This document shows positions 1 to 7,183 of a stretch of DNA of 18,305 nucleotides, piece after piece. Source of the stretch: DASYYE01 sp035946955 (GTDB taxonomy: Bacteria > Actinomycetota > Actinomycetes > Streptosporangiales > Streptosporangiaceae); contig DASYYE010000604.1 of assembly GCA_035946955.1 (NCBI GenBank), forward strand, positions 1 through 18,305, read 5' to 3'. The notes under the pieces are model-generated. The model did not search any database and was not told the origin of the DNA. It saw only the letters and a list, made by a program, of their open reading frames with translations. Position 1 is the first letter of the stretch; every line of letters starts with the position of its first letter. Position numbers and translations under genes: made by a program.

Positions 1-638
1 TCGGCTCCCACGACCTGGACTCCGCGGTCGACGGATTTGATGAACTGGCCAACGCCACTGATGGTGCCGCAGGTGCCGACGGCCGCGACGATGGCGGCCA
101 CGTCGCCCTGGCGGCCCTCCCAGATCTCCGGCCCGGTGGTCGCCCGGTGGATGGCTGGGTTGCCGGGGTGTGAGTACTGCCCCAGGGCGATGGCCTCGTC
201 GCTGCTGCCCGCGAGGTGGTTGGCGACCGCGATGCGGAGTTGGACGGTATCCAGCCCTGGGGGAGTGTCCGGCAGGAATACGACGTCGGCGCCAAGTGCC
301 CGCAACCGGCTGCGTTTGCCAGCCGGCAGGTGACGGTCGCAGACCGCGACCACCCGGTACCCCCGTTCCTTGCTCAGGATGGAAAGGCCGATCGCGGTGT
401 TCCCGGAACTGCTCTCGACAATCGTCATGCCCGGGCGCAATCGGCCCGCCTGCTCCTCGTGCCGGAGCATGCCAAGTGCGGTCCGGTCCTTGACGGACCC
501 GCCGGGATTGAATTGTTCCATCTTGAGGAACACCTCTGGTCCGGGGGGCGGGAAAAGCCGCCCAAGCCGCACTAAAGGTGTATTGCCAATGAGCTGCTCA
601 ACCCCGTCGTTGCTGGTCATATACAAAATTCTCGCCAT
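1..638 (-). CDS. PLP-dependent cysteine synthase family protein (partial, C-terminus outside window)
   Basis: About 212 N-terminal residues of a fold-type II PLP enzyme, read on the minus strand and cut by the window edge. Visible landmarks in order: IGNTPLVRL near residues 17-25; NPGGSVKDR at 44-52, whose Lys50 is the expected Schiff-base lysine; ESSSGNT at 75-81, the substrate/phosphate loop (usually EPTSGNT in CysK); NPAIHR in the middle; and VGTCGTISG near the edge, equivalent to the PLP-phosphate loop GTGGT. The family makes cysteine from O-acetyl- or O-phosphoserine, or related beta-replacement products; SbnA, a siderophore-precursor enzyme, is one relative. The altered loops make housekeeping CysK uncertain. 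The ATG at 638 gives the MARI-type start; an in-frame ATG at 620 would leave the 636-658 dyad wholly upstream. Neither has a strong ribosome binding site. Family assignment is firm, substrate is not. Confidence 0.9.
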   Translation of the reverse strand, partial: MARILYMTSNDGVEQLIGNTPLVRLGRLFPPPGPEVFLKMEQFNPGGSVKDRTALGMLRHEEQAGRLRPGMTIVESSSGNTAIGLSILSKERGYRVVAVCDRHLPAGKRSRLRALGADVVFLPDTPPGLDTVQLRIAVANHLAGSSDEAIALGQYSHPGNPAIHRATTGPEIWEGRQGDVAAIVAAVGTCGTISGVGQFIKSVDRGVQVVGA

Positions 639-658
639 TGGCCCACTTAGGGCCAATG
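636..658. promoter_or_regulatory. Perfect 9-bp inverted repeat at the start of the cysteine-synthase-like gene
   Basis: Arms CATTGGCCC (636-644) and GGGCCAATG (650-658) are perfectly complementary around a 5-bp spacer, with the left arm covering the ATG at 638. The position fits a repressor operator or an mRNA hairpin limiting initiation. There is no T-tract, so a terminator is less likely. The binding factor cannot be named. Confidence 0.5.
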
Positions 659-867
659 AGCACGTCCCTTCTCGCAGTGCAGACAAGCGTACAAGGTCTG
701 TCCGAGCGGTCCGCAACTATGTCTTGTTTCGGTCAAGGGCTTGCGCGCCGCCAAAGTCATGTAATGGTAATGAAAGGGCTGCCGCGCCAGAGCGGTGGTC
801 CCTTGCGGCTGCCCGGGAACAGCGGCGGGGAGCCCGGTTCAGCCCCTCGCACCTCGGCGCGGACAAT

Positions 868-1129
868 TCGGTGTGGTCTGACCACACCAGGATCCAGCCG
901 ACCATCATGGCGCTGCTCGGGCTGCACGACGACTATGCGCTGCAGGGCAGGGTGCCGGGCGAGGTCACGGGCACTGGACATGTCACAGGCCCAGCGGCTG
1001 GAGCGGGAGGGCTACCGGCTGCCCGGCGAGGCGGCGGTCCTCGGCGCCTGGAGCCCGCAGCTCAGCTCACCAGCCGGACGCGTCAGCGACCTAGCCGTCG
1101 CTGGCGCGTCGTCTCGTTGGCTGGTCTGA
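868..1129 (+). pseudogene. Frameshifted C-terminal remnant of an alkaline phosphatase/sulfatase-like protein
   Basis: In the frame of position 868 the translation reads W-SDHTRIQPTIMALLGL-HDDYA--GRV, which resembles the segment near the C-terminus of actinobacterial alkaline-phosphatase-superfamily proteins (pattern DHT-xIRPT-xxALLGL-xDDY-xxDGRV). Shortly after, around 965-985, similarity moves to the next frame: LGAWSPQLSSPAGR-VSDLAVAGASSRWL before a TGA at 1127, which recalls the family's terminal LG-xxYKQLNAPxG-F-xxxTLxASTRAL. No upstream catalytic part or start codon was found, so this is a decayed tail. The match rests on remembered family patterns and the downstream half is the weaker part. 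Confidence 0.45.
870..888. promoter_or_regulatory. DasR-site-like palindrome upstream of the chitin/chitosan genes
   Basis: GGTGTGGTC (870-878) and GACCACACC (880-888) are perfect 9-bp arms around a single T. The core GTGGTC-T-GACCAC matches both half-sites of the DasR dre consensus (GTGGTC-TA-GACCAC) but its spacer is 1 bp shorter. It lies about 370 bp before the glucosaminidase start and overlaps the phosphatase remnant, so it may simply be coding residue. Confidence 0.3.
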
Positions 1130-1166
1130 GCAGATCGTGGCGGTCGGTAACAGCTTGTAAAGACTC

Positions 1167-1195
1167 TTGACCGTTCCTTTTGGAAGTATTACTAA
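1167..1195 (+). promoter_or_regulatory. Weak candidate promoter for the GH2 gene
   Basis: TTGACC (1167-1172) is followed after 17 bp by TACTAA (1190-1195), in a locally A+T-rich patch about 65 bp before the start codon. The -35 is good and the -10 poor. No carbohydrate-repressor palindrome was seen next to it. Confidence 0.22.
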
Positions 1196-1261
1196 CGAAT
1201 TAGCCATCCAGGGGGGATGCTGTTCACCCACAGCGCCAGGGGTGGCAGGCAGGAGTCCGCC

Positions 1262-4201
1262 ATGAGACGACCAGCCCATCTGACTATTCTCTCGGTCGCC
1301 GTGTTGGTGGCCGCAACTGTATCCGCGTCATCCGCAGCCGCTGCGCCAACCAGGCCCCACCCCGTACCGGGTGCCGCGGGGGCCGGGGCCGCCACACACC
1401 TCCCAGCCGCATCGCCAGCGGACACCGGGGCCAGTGACATCACCGACCTCGGTTCCGGCGGCTGGGAGGTGCAAAGCAGTGCGGTCGCCACCCAGACCGG
1501 CGCGCAGATCTCCACGCCAGGGTTCAGCACCAGTACATGGCTGCCAGTGACCAACGACGACGCGGGCGCACCGGGCACCGAGATCGAGGCGCTCGCCCAG
1601 AACGGCAAGTGCCCAGGGGACACCGCACTCCAGCCGGTGAACCAAGGCGAGAACAGCCCGAGCGGCGTGTTCTTCAGCAACAACATGCAGAACTGCTACG
1701 GGTTCGAGAGCAGCATCGGCGCCGACACCGTGGCCGAGTTCAACGTGCCGTGGTGGTGGCGGACCGACTTCACGCCGGGCCTGGTGGCAGGGCAGGTCGC
1801 CACGCTGATCGTGAACGGCGTCATCGGCTCGGCGAACGTGTGGGTGGACGGCCACGAGGTGGCGACCTCCACCACGGTCACCGGCGCCTACACCCGGTTC
1901 ACGTTCAACGTCACCGGGCTCCTGGTGGCCGGGACGAACTCCCTGGCGATCGAGGTCAACCCGAACAACCCCAACACCATGTTCACCCTCGACGACGTGG
2001 ACTGGAACCAGATCCCGCCGGACAACAACACCGGCATCGAGTTCCCGGTCCAGCTCGCGGTGGACGGGGCACTGTCGGACAGCAACGCCCACGTGGTCGA
2101 GAACAACACCGCCAACCTGAGCAGCTCCGCGCTGACCGTCAAGAGCGACATCACCAACAACTCGACCACATCGCAGACCGGCACGGTGACCGCAACGATC
2201 ACCCCGCCGAACAGCGGCACGCCGATCACGGTCACGCAGAGCGTGACGGTCCCGGCCAGCACCACTGCGACCGTCAGCTTCACGCCCACCGCGTTCCCGA
2301 CGCTGACGATCGCCAGCCCGCAGGTGTGGTGGCCCTACCAGATGGGCGCGCAGCCCCTCTACACGCTGGCCACGTCGGTGTCGCAAGGGACCACCACGCT
2401 CAACTCCACCAGCGAGACGTTCGGCATCCGCAACGTCACGTCCTCGCTCGTGGGCTCGAACACCGGGGAGCCCTCTGGGGCACGGGCCTTCACGGTCAAT
2501 GGCGTGCCGTTCGTGGTCCGCGGCGGCGGCTGGTCACCCAACCTGTTCCTGCACTACTCGGCCGCTGACACCGCCAAGCAGATCGCGCTGATGAAGGCCA
2601 TGGGCGTCAACACGATCCGGCTCGAAGGCCACATCATGCCCAACGACTTCTTCAACCAGATGGACCAGGCAGGCATCCTGGTCAACGCCGGATACCAGTG
2701 CTGCGACGCCTGGGAGTTGCAGTCCAGCGGGCTGACCACCACGGCCGACTACGCGATCATGCAGAACTCGGCGCTGGCCATCGGTGAGAACCTGCGCAAC
2801 CACCCGAGCGTGTTCAGCTTCCAGTGGAGCGACCTGGCGCCCCTGGCCATGCAGGAGTCCGTCACCTTGACCGCCTTGGCGCAGGCTGACTTCAACGACC
2901 CGGTGATCTCCTCAGCTGAGTACAACAGCAGTCCGCAGCTCGGGGTTTCGGGGGAGAAGGAGGGCCCCTACGACTGGGTGCCGCCGAACTACTGGTACGA
3001 CACCACGCACTTCGACACCAGGGACTCCTCGCAGACCAACGCGGGAGGGTCATGGGGCTATGACAGTGAGGAGAGCGCGGGCGACACGGTCCCCACCATG
3101 GACTCCCTGAACCGGTTCATGTCCGCCAGCGACCTGTCGAACCTCTGGCAGAACTCCATGTTCAACCAGTACCACCTGAACTACGAGGGATCCTGCGGGA
3201 CGAACTACGTGTTCGGGACCATGTGCCACTTCGACCAGGCCCTGGACTCGCGGTACGGCACGCCGACCAGCCTGAGCCAGTACGTCGAGGACGCACAGGC
3301 GCTCGACTACGAGGACACCCGGGCGCAGTTCGAGGCGTTCATCGACCACGCCAACAACACGCCGATGCCCTCGACCGGCACGATCTACTGGCAGATGAAC
3401 AAGGGCTGGCCCAGTCTGCTGTGGAACCTCTACGGCAGCGACGGCGACCAGGCTGGCGCCTACTTCGGGACGCAGGAGGCAAACCGGACCCTGCACGCCC
3501 TGTACGCGCTGGACAACGGCACGGTCACGCTGGACAACCTCAGCAACACCTCGCAGGCCGGGCTGTCCGTGGAGTCGAAGGTCTACAACCTGGCCGGTGC
3601 GGTGCTCGACGACCAGACCGCCAGCAACATCACCCTGGCCGGCCAGCACGTGCAGAACAATGTGCTGACCCCGAAGGTGCCAGCCGCTGGCAGCAGCCCG
3701 GTGCAGACCTACTTCGTGGAACTGCTGCTGAAGCAGAACGGCACACTGATTGACCGCAACGTCTACTGGCAGTCCACGCAACAAGACGTCACGAACTGGA
3801 AGCGGAGCCTGGACAAGCCGGTCGGCTCCATCAGCACCTACGCGAACATGCAGGCGCTGAATACCCTGCCGGCCTCGTCCATCTCGGCCACGTCGTCCAC
3901 CGTGACCCAGGCCGGGCCGGACGGCGCGGACCGGGCCACCACGGTCACGGTCACCAACACCTCCGCCTCCACCGTGGCCTTCCTGCTCCGCGCGGACGTG
4001 CGGCGCGGAACGACCACCGGCCAGGAACTCGGCGGAGACGACGAGCTGCAGTCCTCGATCTGGCAGAACAACGACATCACGCTGTTCCCCCACGAGTCGC
4101 AGACCCTGACGGTCACCTGGGACTCGGCCGACCTCAACGGGGCCACCGCCGTGGTCACCGTGTCCGGCTGGAACGTGCCCAAGATCGTCATCTTGGCGTA
4201 G
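1262..4201 (+). CDS. Secreted GH2 exo-beta-D-glucosaminidase (CsxA type)
   Basis: A 979-residue secreted enzyme expected to release glucosamine from the non-reducing end of chitosan oligomers. Start chosen at ATG 1262 because AGGAG lies just upstream and a Sec signal peptide follows (RR, hydrophobic stretch, cleavage near residue 28). Order of parts: jelly-roll sugar-binding domain with NVPWWWRTDF, an Ig-like domain, the TIM barrel, then C-terminal Ig-like domains. Barrel landmarks match Amycolatopsis CsxA: RGGGWSPNLF, NTIRLEGHI, YQCCDAWE. The acid/base is the unusual Asp of WSDLAP (Asp524) and the nucleophile is the Glu of DSEESAG (Glu603); spacing of 79 residues compares with about 72 in CsxA. 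The protein ends at the last Ig-like domain, without the C-terminal carbohydrate-binding module of CsxA. The chitinase follows on the same strand. The alternative activity in this GH2 branch is a beta-mannosidase. Confidence 0.9.
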   Translation: MRRPAHLTILSVAVLVAATVSASSAAAAPTRPHPVPGAAGAGAATHLPAASPADTGASDITDLGSGGWEVQSSAVATQTGAQISTPGFSTSTWLPVTNDDAGAPGTEIEALAQNGKCPGDTALQPVNQGENSPSGVFFSNNMQNCYGFESSIGADTVAEFNVPWWWRTDFTPGLVAGQVATLIVNGVIGSANVWVDGHEVATSTTVTGAYTRFTFNVTGLLVAGTNSLAIEVNPNNPNTMFTLDDVDWNQIPPDNNTGIEFPVQLAVDGALSDSNAHVVENNTANLSSSALTVKSDITNNSTTSQTGTVTATITPPNSGTPITVTQSVTVPASTTATVSFTPTAFPTLTIASPQVWWPYQMGAQPLYTLATSVSQGTTTLNSTSETFGIRNVTSSLVGSNTGEPSGARAFTVNGVPFVVRGGGWSPNLFLHYSAADTAKQIALMKAMGVNTIRLEGHIMPNDFFNQMDQAGILVNAGYQCCDAWELQSSGLTTTADYAIMQNSALAIGENLRNHPSVFSFQWSDLAPLAMQESVTLTALAQADFNDPVISSAEYNSSPQLGVSGEKEGPYDWVPPNYWYDTTHFDTRDSSQTNAGGSWGYDSEESAGDTVPTMDSLNRFMSASDLSNLWQNSMFNQYHLNYEGSCGTNYVFGTMCHFDQALDSRYGTPTSLSQYVEDAQALDYEDTRAQFEAFIDHANNTPMPSTGTIYWQMNKGWPSLLWNLYGSDGDQAGAYFGTQEANRTLHALYALDNGTVTLDNLSNTSQAGLSVESKVYNLAGAVLDDQTASNITLAGQHVQNNVLTPKVPAAGSSPVQTYFVELLLKQNGTLIDRNVYWQSTQQDVTNWKRSLDKPVGSISTYANMQALNTLPASSISATSSTVTQAGPDGADRATTVTVTNTSASTVAFLLRADVRRGTTTGQELGGDDELQSSIWQNNDITLFPHESQTLTVTWDSADLNGATAVVTVSGWNVPKIVILA

Positions 4202-4247
4202 GAAACGCCTGGGGCGTGTCCGCGGGATACGCCCTGAGGGCACACAT

Positions 4248-4274
4248 GTGGCGCCGGGCCTGGCCCGGCGCCAC
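4248..4274 (+). terminator. GC-rich hairpin after the GH2 gene
   Basis: Perfect 13-bp arms (4248-4260 and 4262-4274; core GGCGCCGGGCC against GGCCCGGCGCC) around a single base, about 47 bp after the stop codon. There is no T-tract, as is usual for actinobacterial terminators. It separates the hydrolase genes and lies 70 bp before the chitinase start, so attenuation of read-through is also possible. Confidence 0.6.
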
Positions 4275-4343
4275 CCCGCCCGGCGGAACCGTTTCGACCG
4301 GTCGCGACGGGCACCCGATCCTGCACCCGTGAGGAGACCAGTC

Positions 4344-5390
4344 ATGAGACCCCGCCGTCGATTGATCGCTGGCGTGGCCATCGCCGTTGCCGTGGCGTGG
4401 CCCGTCGCAGGGAACATCGGCCGGGCCGCGGCTGCCACATATACGCCGCTGCCCACCCACGTCTTCGCCCCTTACTACGAGACCTATCTCGCCCCGAACA
4501 CCCCGAGCATCGCCGCGACCTCGACAGCCTCCGGTGACAAGTACTTCACGCTGGCGTTCCTGCAGGCCGCTTCGAGCGGCTCGTGCACGGTGGACTGGAA
4601 CAGCGTCTCCACCCAGCCGCTGACCTACTACAACTCCGACATCGCCGCGCTGCGCGCCACGGGCGGTGACGTGATCCCGTCGTTCGGCGGCTACAGTGCC
4701 GACCACAACGGCACCGATATCGCCGAGACCTGCTCGAACGTCAACTCGCTCGCAGCCGCCTACGAGAACGTGATCACTACGCTCGGCGTGACCCGGCTGG
4801 ACTTCGACGTCGAGTCGAGCGCGCTGAACAACACCGCAAGCATCAACCTCCGCAACCAGGCGCTGGCCATGACGCAGGCGTGGGCCAAGACGCAGAACAT
4901 CCCGCTGCAGGTCCAGTACACGCTCCCGGTGGAGCAGTACGGGCTTGACCCGAATGGGGAGTCGGTCCTGCAGAGCGCGGTCGCCAATGGGGTCACCGTG
5001 AACTCGGTGAACATCATGGTGTTCGACTACTACCTCCACGGCGAGGGCGTCGTGAACATGGGCCAGGCCGCCATCAACGCGGCCAACAACACCCACACCC
5101 AGCTCGCTGGCATCTTCAAGACCCTGACGTCGGCGCAGATCTGGAACATGGAAGCCTTCACGATGATGGAAGGCATCGACGACTACCCGAAGAAGACCGA
5201 GGTCACCTCCGTGGCCGACGCGACGACCATGATGAACTTCGAGACCACCAACAACATGAACTTCCTGTCGATGTGGGCGATCCAGCGCGACAACGGCGGC
5301 TGCCCCGGCTCCCGTGGCCAGAACACCTGCTCCGGCATCGTGCAGAACACCTGGGACTTCAGCCACGCGCTCGCGCCCTACACCAACTGA
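4344..5390 (+). CDS. Secreted GH18 chitinase
   Basis: A 348-residue secreted single-domain glycoside hydrolase family 18 protein, predicted to cleave beta-1,4-GlcNAc linkages of chitin by substrate-assisted catalysis. ATG 4344 is chosen because GAGGAG lies 7 bp upstream and a signal peptide follows (MRPRRR, hydrophobic core, cleavage near AAA-T at about residue 31). The catalytic motif is LDFDVES: Asp153, Asp155 and the proton donor Glu157, matching DxxDxDxE. SFGGY (strand 3), the NIMVFDYY segment (strand 6) and the MWAIQRDN Trp near the C-terminus (strand 8) complete the barrel. There is no carbohydrate-binding module. Placed after the glucosaminidase, it would make chitooligosaccharides outside the cell. 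A longer GTG start at 4248 lies inside the terminator hairpin and is rejected. Being single-domain it may act on soluble oligomers more than on crystalline chitin. Confidence 0.92.
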   Translation: MRPRRRLIAGVAIAVAVAWPVAGNIGRAAAATYTPLPTHVFAPYYETYLAPNTPSIAATSTASGDKYFTLAFLQAASSGSCTVDWNSVSTQPLTYYNSDIAALRATGGDVIPSFGGYSADHNGTDIAETCSNVNSLAAAYENVITTLGVTRLDFDVESSALNNTASINLRNQALAMTQAWAKTQNIPLQVQYTLPVEQYGLDPNGESVLQSAVANGVTVNSVNIMVFDYYLHGEGVVNMGQAAINAANNTHTQLAGIFKTLTSAQIWNMEAFTMMEGIDDYPKKTEVTSVADATTMMNFETTNNMNFLSMWAIQRDNGGCPGSRGQNTCSGIVQNTWDFSHALAPYTN

Positions 5391-5434
5391 TCTCTCCATC
5401 GGCTGGGACGGCGCAGCGGTCGCCCGAGCCGCAC

Positions 5435-5474
5435 GCTGAGGGGCCTGTGCCTGGTGCAGCACAGGCCCCTCAGC
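5435..5474. terminator. Bidirectional terminator between convergent chitinase and PKD genes
   Basis: A perfect 16-bp stem: GCTGAGGGGCCTGTGC (5435-5450) pairs with GCACAGGCCCCTCAGC (5459-5474) across an 8-nt loop. It sits 45 bp after the chitinase stop and 20 bp after the stop of the facing gene, so it can serve both strands. Confidence 0.85.
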
Positions 5475-5494
5475 ATTTCCCAGGCGTGGCTGGC

Positions 5495-7054
5495 TCAGCA
5501 GGCCTGGGCGACCACGGTGCCTGTCCCGGCGTGGCCCGGGTTGGGCTGGTAGCCGGGGTTCGTGGTCACGACCACGATGTGTGGCGTGTCACCGGAGATC
5601 GTCGGCCCGCTCTTGGTGATGGAGCTGGACACGATCACACCCATGTAGCTGGGCAGCGAACCGCTGGGTGGCGGTGTGCTGTTGCCAGGGTCCGTGGTCC
5701 AGCCGCTGCCGCACCTCGGCGGGTTGGCGCCGTCTTCGAAACCCTTGAACGAGTTGGGCGCGGAGCCACCGCTGAGCGTGTTGTCCTTGGCCCATTGGGC
5801 ACCCCAGAAGGTGACCGCCGTGCCGATGGCGCTGTTGCCGTTGCCGATCACGAAGCTGCCACCCCGGGCGAACGCGAACACGACCACATGGGTCTGGGCG
5901 GTCGCGGTGCTCCCGCCGTCGTCGACGATGGAAATGGTGATCGTCTCGGGGCCGAGCGTGGCGTAGGTGTGGGTGCCGCTCACCGAGAACTGTCCTGGGC
6001 CGGTCTGGGTGACCGTTCCTGGGGTGGTGTTGCCGTCGCCCCAGTCGACCGTGGTCGATCCGCCGCCGGTGGTGAAGTCGGCAGTGGTCGCACCTGGGTT
6101 GGCGTCGGTGAACGTCGCGAGCGTGCCGCTCACCGGGTTGGTCGAGACGAAGTCCGGGCTGCCCGTCGCGGACAGCGGCGCATCCGCCACGGTCGCGGCC
6201 GATGTGGCCGTGGCTGGGCCGCCCGGGTCGTCTGGGTCGGAGATGCTGACGTTGACGTTGTAGCTGCCCTCGTCGGCGTAGGTGTGGGTGCCGCTCACCG
6301 AGAACTGTCCTGGGCCGGTCTGGCTGACCGTCCCCGTGCTGGTGTTGCCGTCACCCCAGTCGATGGTTGCTGAGTCATTGCTTGCCGAGTCGGCTGGGTC
6401 GCTGGCATCGGAGTCGGTGAACGTCGCCACGTTCCCCGAGAACGACATACCTTCGGTGGCCGACACGGCCACCCCCTGTGCCGCGAGCGGGAACTCGAGT
6501 GAGCCCGGCGTCACGTTTCCTTCCAGCCCGAAATAGGTGGAAGCGCCCGGCTGGAGCCCGCTGCCCGTGAAGTCGACCGTCCCGTGGTTGGCGTCAGCCA
6601 CGGTGAAGGTGTTGTCCGGGCCCTCGTACATGGTGTTGGTGGTGCTGAATGGGCATCCAGGTGCCTCCGGGCTGGTGGCGCTGGAGCAGATGCCGTCCCC
6701 GTCGAAGCCGAATGCGCCTGAGGTTGACGTCAACTGCAGCGAAGTGACGGGGAAGTTGGAGTTGTTGAGCACGCCGATCAGGGTGTCCTCGACGGGCGGG
6801 GTGTCGAATGGGCCCTGGCTCGGGTCGGTGAGGACCGTGACCGAACCATCCGGATTGATGATGAACAGGACACCACAACTGGTGTCGCTGCCGACCGCAG
6901 GGCATTCATTGAAGGGCGGTGACGTGGCGGTGCCGCCCGTCCCCGCTGCTGCTGGCCCTGCCATGAGGGCAATGCTCACGGGGACAGTGAGAGCCACCCC
7001 TGCGGTCATGAGTGGGTGTATAACCCTTTTTTTCAGAGACTTCAGGGACATCAT
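5495..7054 (-). CDS. Secreted PKD-domain surface protein
   Basis: A 519-residue exported protein with no catalytic motif. Parts in order: a basic signal peptide (KSLKKR, hydrophobic core, cleavage after GPAAA near residue 37); an N-terminal beta-rich domain with GVLFIINPDGS and YEGPDNTF, of a type common in actinobacterial surface proteins; two PKD-like Ig domains (about 190-288 and 290-388), each with WGDGNT and FSVSGTHTYA; and a C-terminal domain with VTFWGAQWAKDN, SFKGFE and ITKSGPTISGDTPHIVVV, ending in Cys. No sortase signal or C-terminal membrane helix is seen, so it is probably released or held non-covalently. The start is taken at ATG 7054; in-frame ATG 7066 lies inside a hairpin, too far from the only ribosome binding site. 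Role (adhesion, matrix) is inference. Confidence 0.75.
   Translation of the reverse strand: MMSLKSLKKRVIHPLMTAGVALTVPVSIALMAGPAAAGTGGTATSPPFNECPAVGSDTSCGVLFIINPDGSVTVLTDPSQGPFDTPPVEDTLIGVLNNSNFPVTSLQLTSTSGAFGFDGDGICSSATSPEAPGCPFSTTNTMYEGPDNTFTVADANHGTVDFTGSGLQPGASTYFGLEGNVTPGSLEFPLAAQGVAVSATEGMSFSGNVATFTDSDASDPADSASNDSATIDWGDGNTSTGTVSQTGPGQFSVSGTHTYADEGSYNVNVSISDPDDPGGPATATSAATVADAPLSATGSPDFVSTNPVSGTLATFTDANPGATTADFTTGGGSTTVDWGDGNTTPGTVTQTGPGQFSVSGTHTYATLGPETITISIVDDGGSTATAQTHVVVFAFARGGSFVIGNGNSAIGTAVTFWGAQWAKDNTLSGGSAPNSFKGFEDGANPPRCGSGWTTDPGNSTPPPSGSLPSYMGVIVSSSITKSGPTISGDTPHIVVVTTNPGYQPNPGHAGTGTVVAQAC
5960..6331 (-). repeat. Two near-identical 57-bp copies within the PKD modules
   Basis: Positions 5960-6016 and 6275-6331, offset by exactly 315 bp (105 codons), differ at one base (6009 against 6324). 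They encode the TGPGQFSVSGTHTYA segment of each PKD module. Flanking parts of the modules have diverged far more, which suggests gene conversion or recent duplication of this strand. Confidence 0.85.
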
Positions 7055-7077
7055 TTTGGTGCGCATGGCAAAGCCAT
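7051..7077 (-). CDS. Candidate eight-codon leader peptide overlapping the PKD gene start
   Basis: ATG at 7077 is preceded by AAGGAGG at the ideal distance (6 nt from AGGAGG) and encodes MALPCAPK before a TGA at 7053-7051. That stop overlaps the in-frame ATG of the PKD gene at 7054 as ATGA. This is the geometry of translational coupling: the best ribosome binding site in the region serves this short frame. No peptide-level evidence is possible from sequence. Confidence 0.35.
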   Translation of the reverse strand: MALPCAPK

Positions 7078-7081
7078 GCGC
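7061..7081 (-). promoter_or_regulatory. Perfect 9-bp hairpin between ribosome binding site and PKD start
   Basis: GCGCATGGC and GCCATGCGC are perfect arms around a 3-nt loop. In the mRNA the stem hides two AUGs (7077 and 7066). The SD AGGAGG (7089-7084) is 29 nt from AUG 7054, but if the 21-nt hairpin is folded out only 8 nt remain, the optimal spacing. Hence the hairpin may select the start codon. Confidence 0.55.
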
Positions 7082-7153
7082 CCCCTCCTTCCGCGGCCCA
7101 TGCGGGGTATGGAATGTTACGGCTCGTTACGCTACTGCCCGGAGGCCGGAAAG

Positions 7154-7183
7154 GCTATAGCGGTACGGCAAACAGTCTGTCAG
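7154..7183 (-). promoter_or_regulatory. Candidate promoter for the PKD gene
   Basis: On the minus strand CTGACA (7183-7178, five of six -35 bases) and TATAGC (7159-7154, four of six -10 bases) are 18 bp apart. A start near 7147 would give a leader of about 70 nt before the leader-peptide ATG. Confidence 0.35.

Noticed and set aside
370..1170. Plus-strand frame of 266 codons as an intact gene
   Set aside because: Its first third is antisense to the cysteine-synthase-like gene, and only a short segment near 868-965 resembles a protein family; treated as part of a pseudogene.
4295..4304. CGACCGGTCG palindrome before the chitinase
   Set aside because: Ten GC-rich bases without spacer or match to a known regulator site; too likely by chance.
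3050..4456. Long minus-strand frame of 468 codons opposite the GH2 and chitinase genes
   Set aside because: It is the antisense shadow of high-GC coding sequence; composition is Arg/Gly/Val repeats with no domain, and both opposing genes have clear catalytic motifs.
5273..6373. Plus-strand frame of 366 codons across the chitinase end, terminator and PKD gene
   Set aside because: Runs through a strong bidirectional terminator and shows only Gly/Val/Arg-rich shadow sequence.
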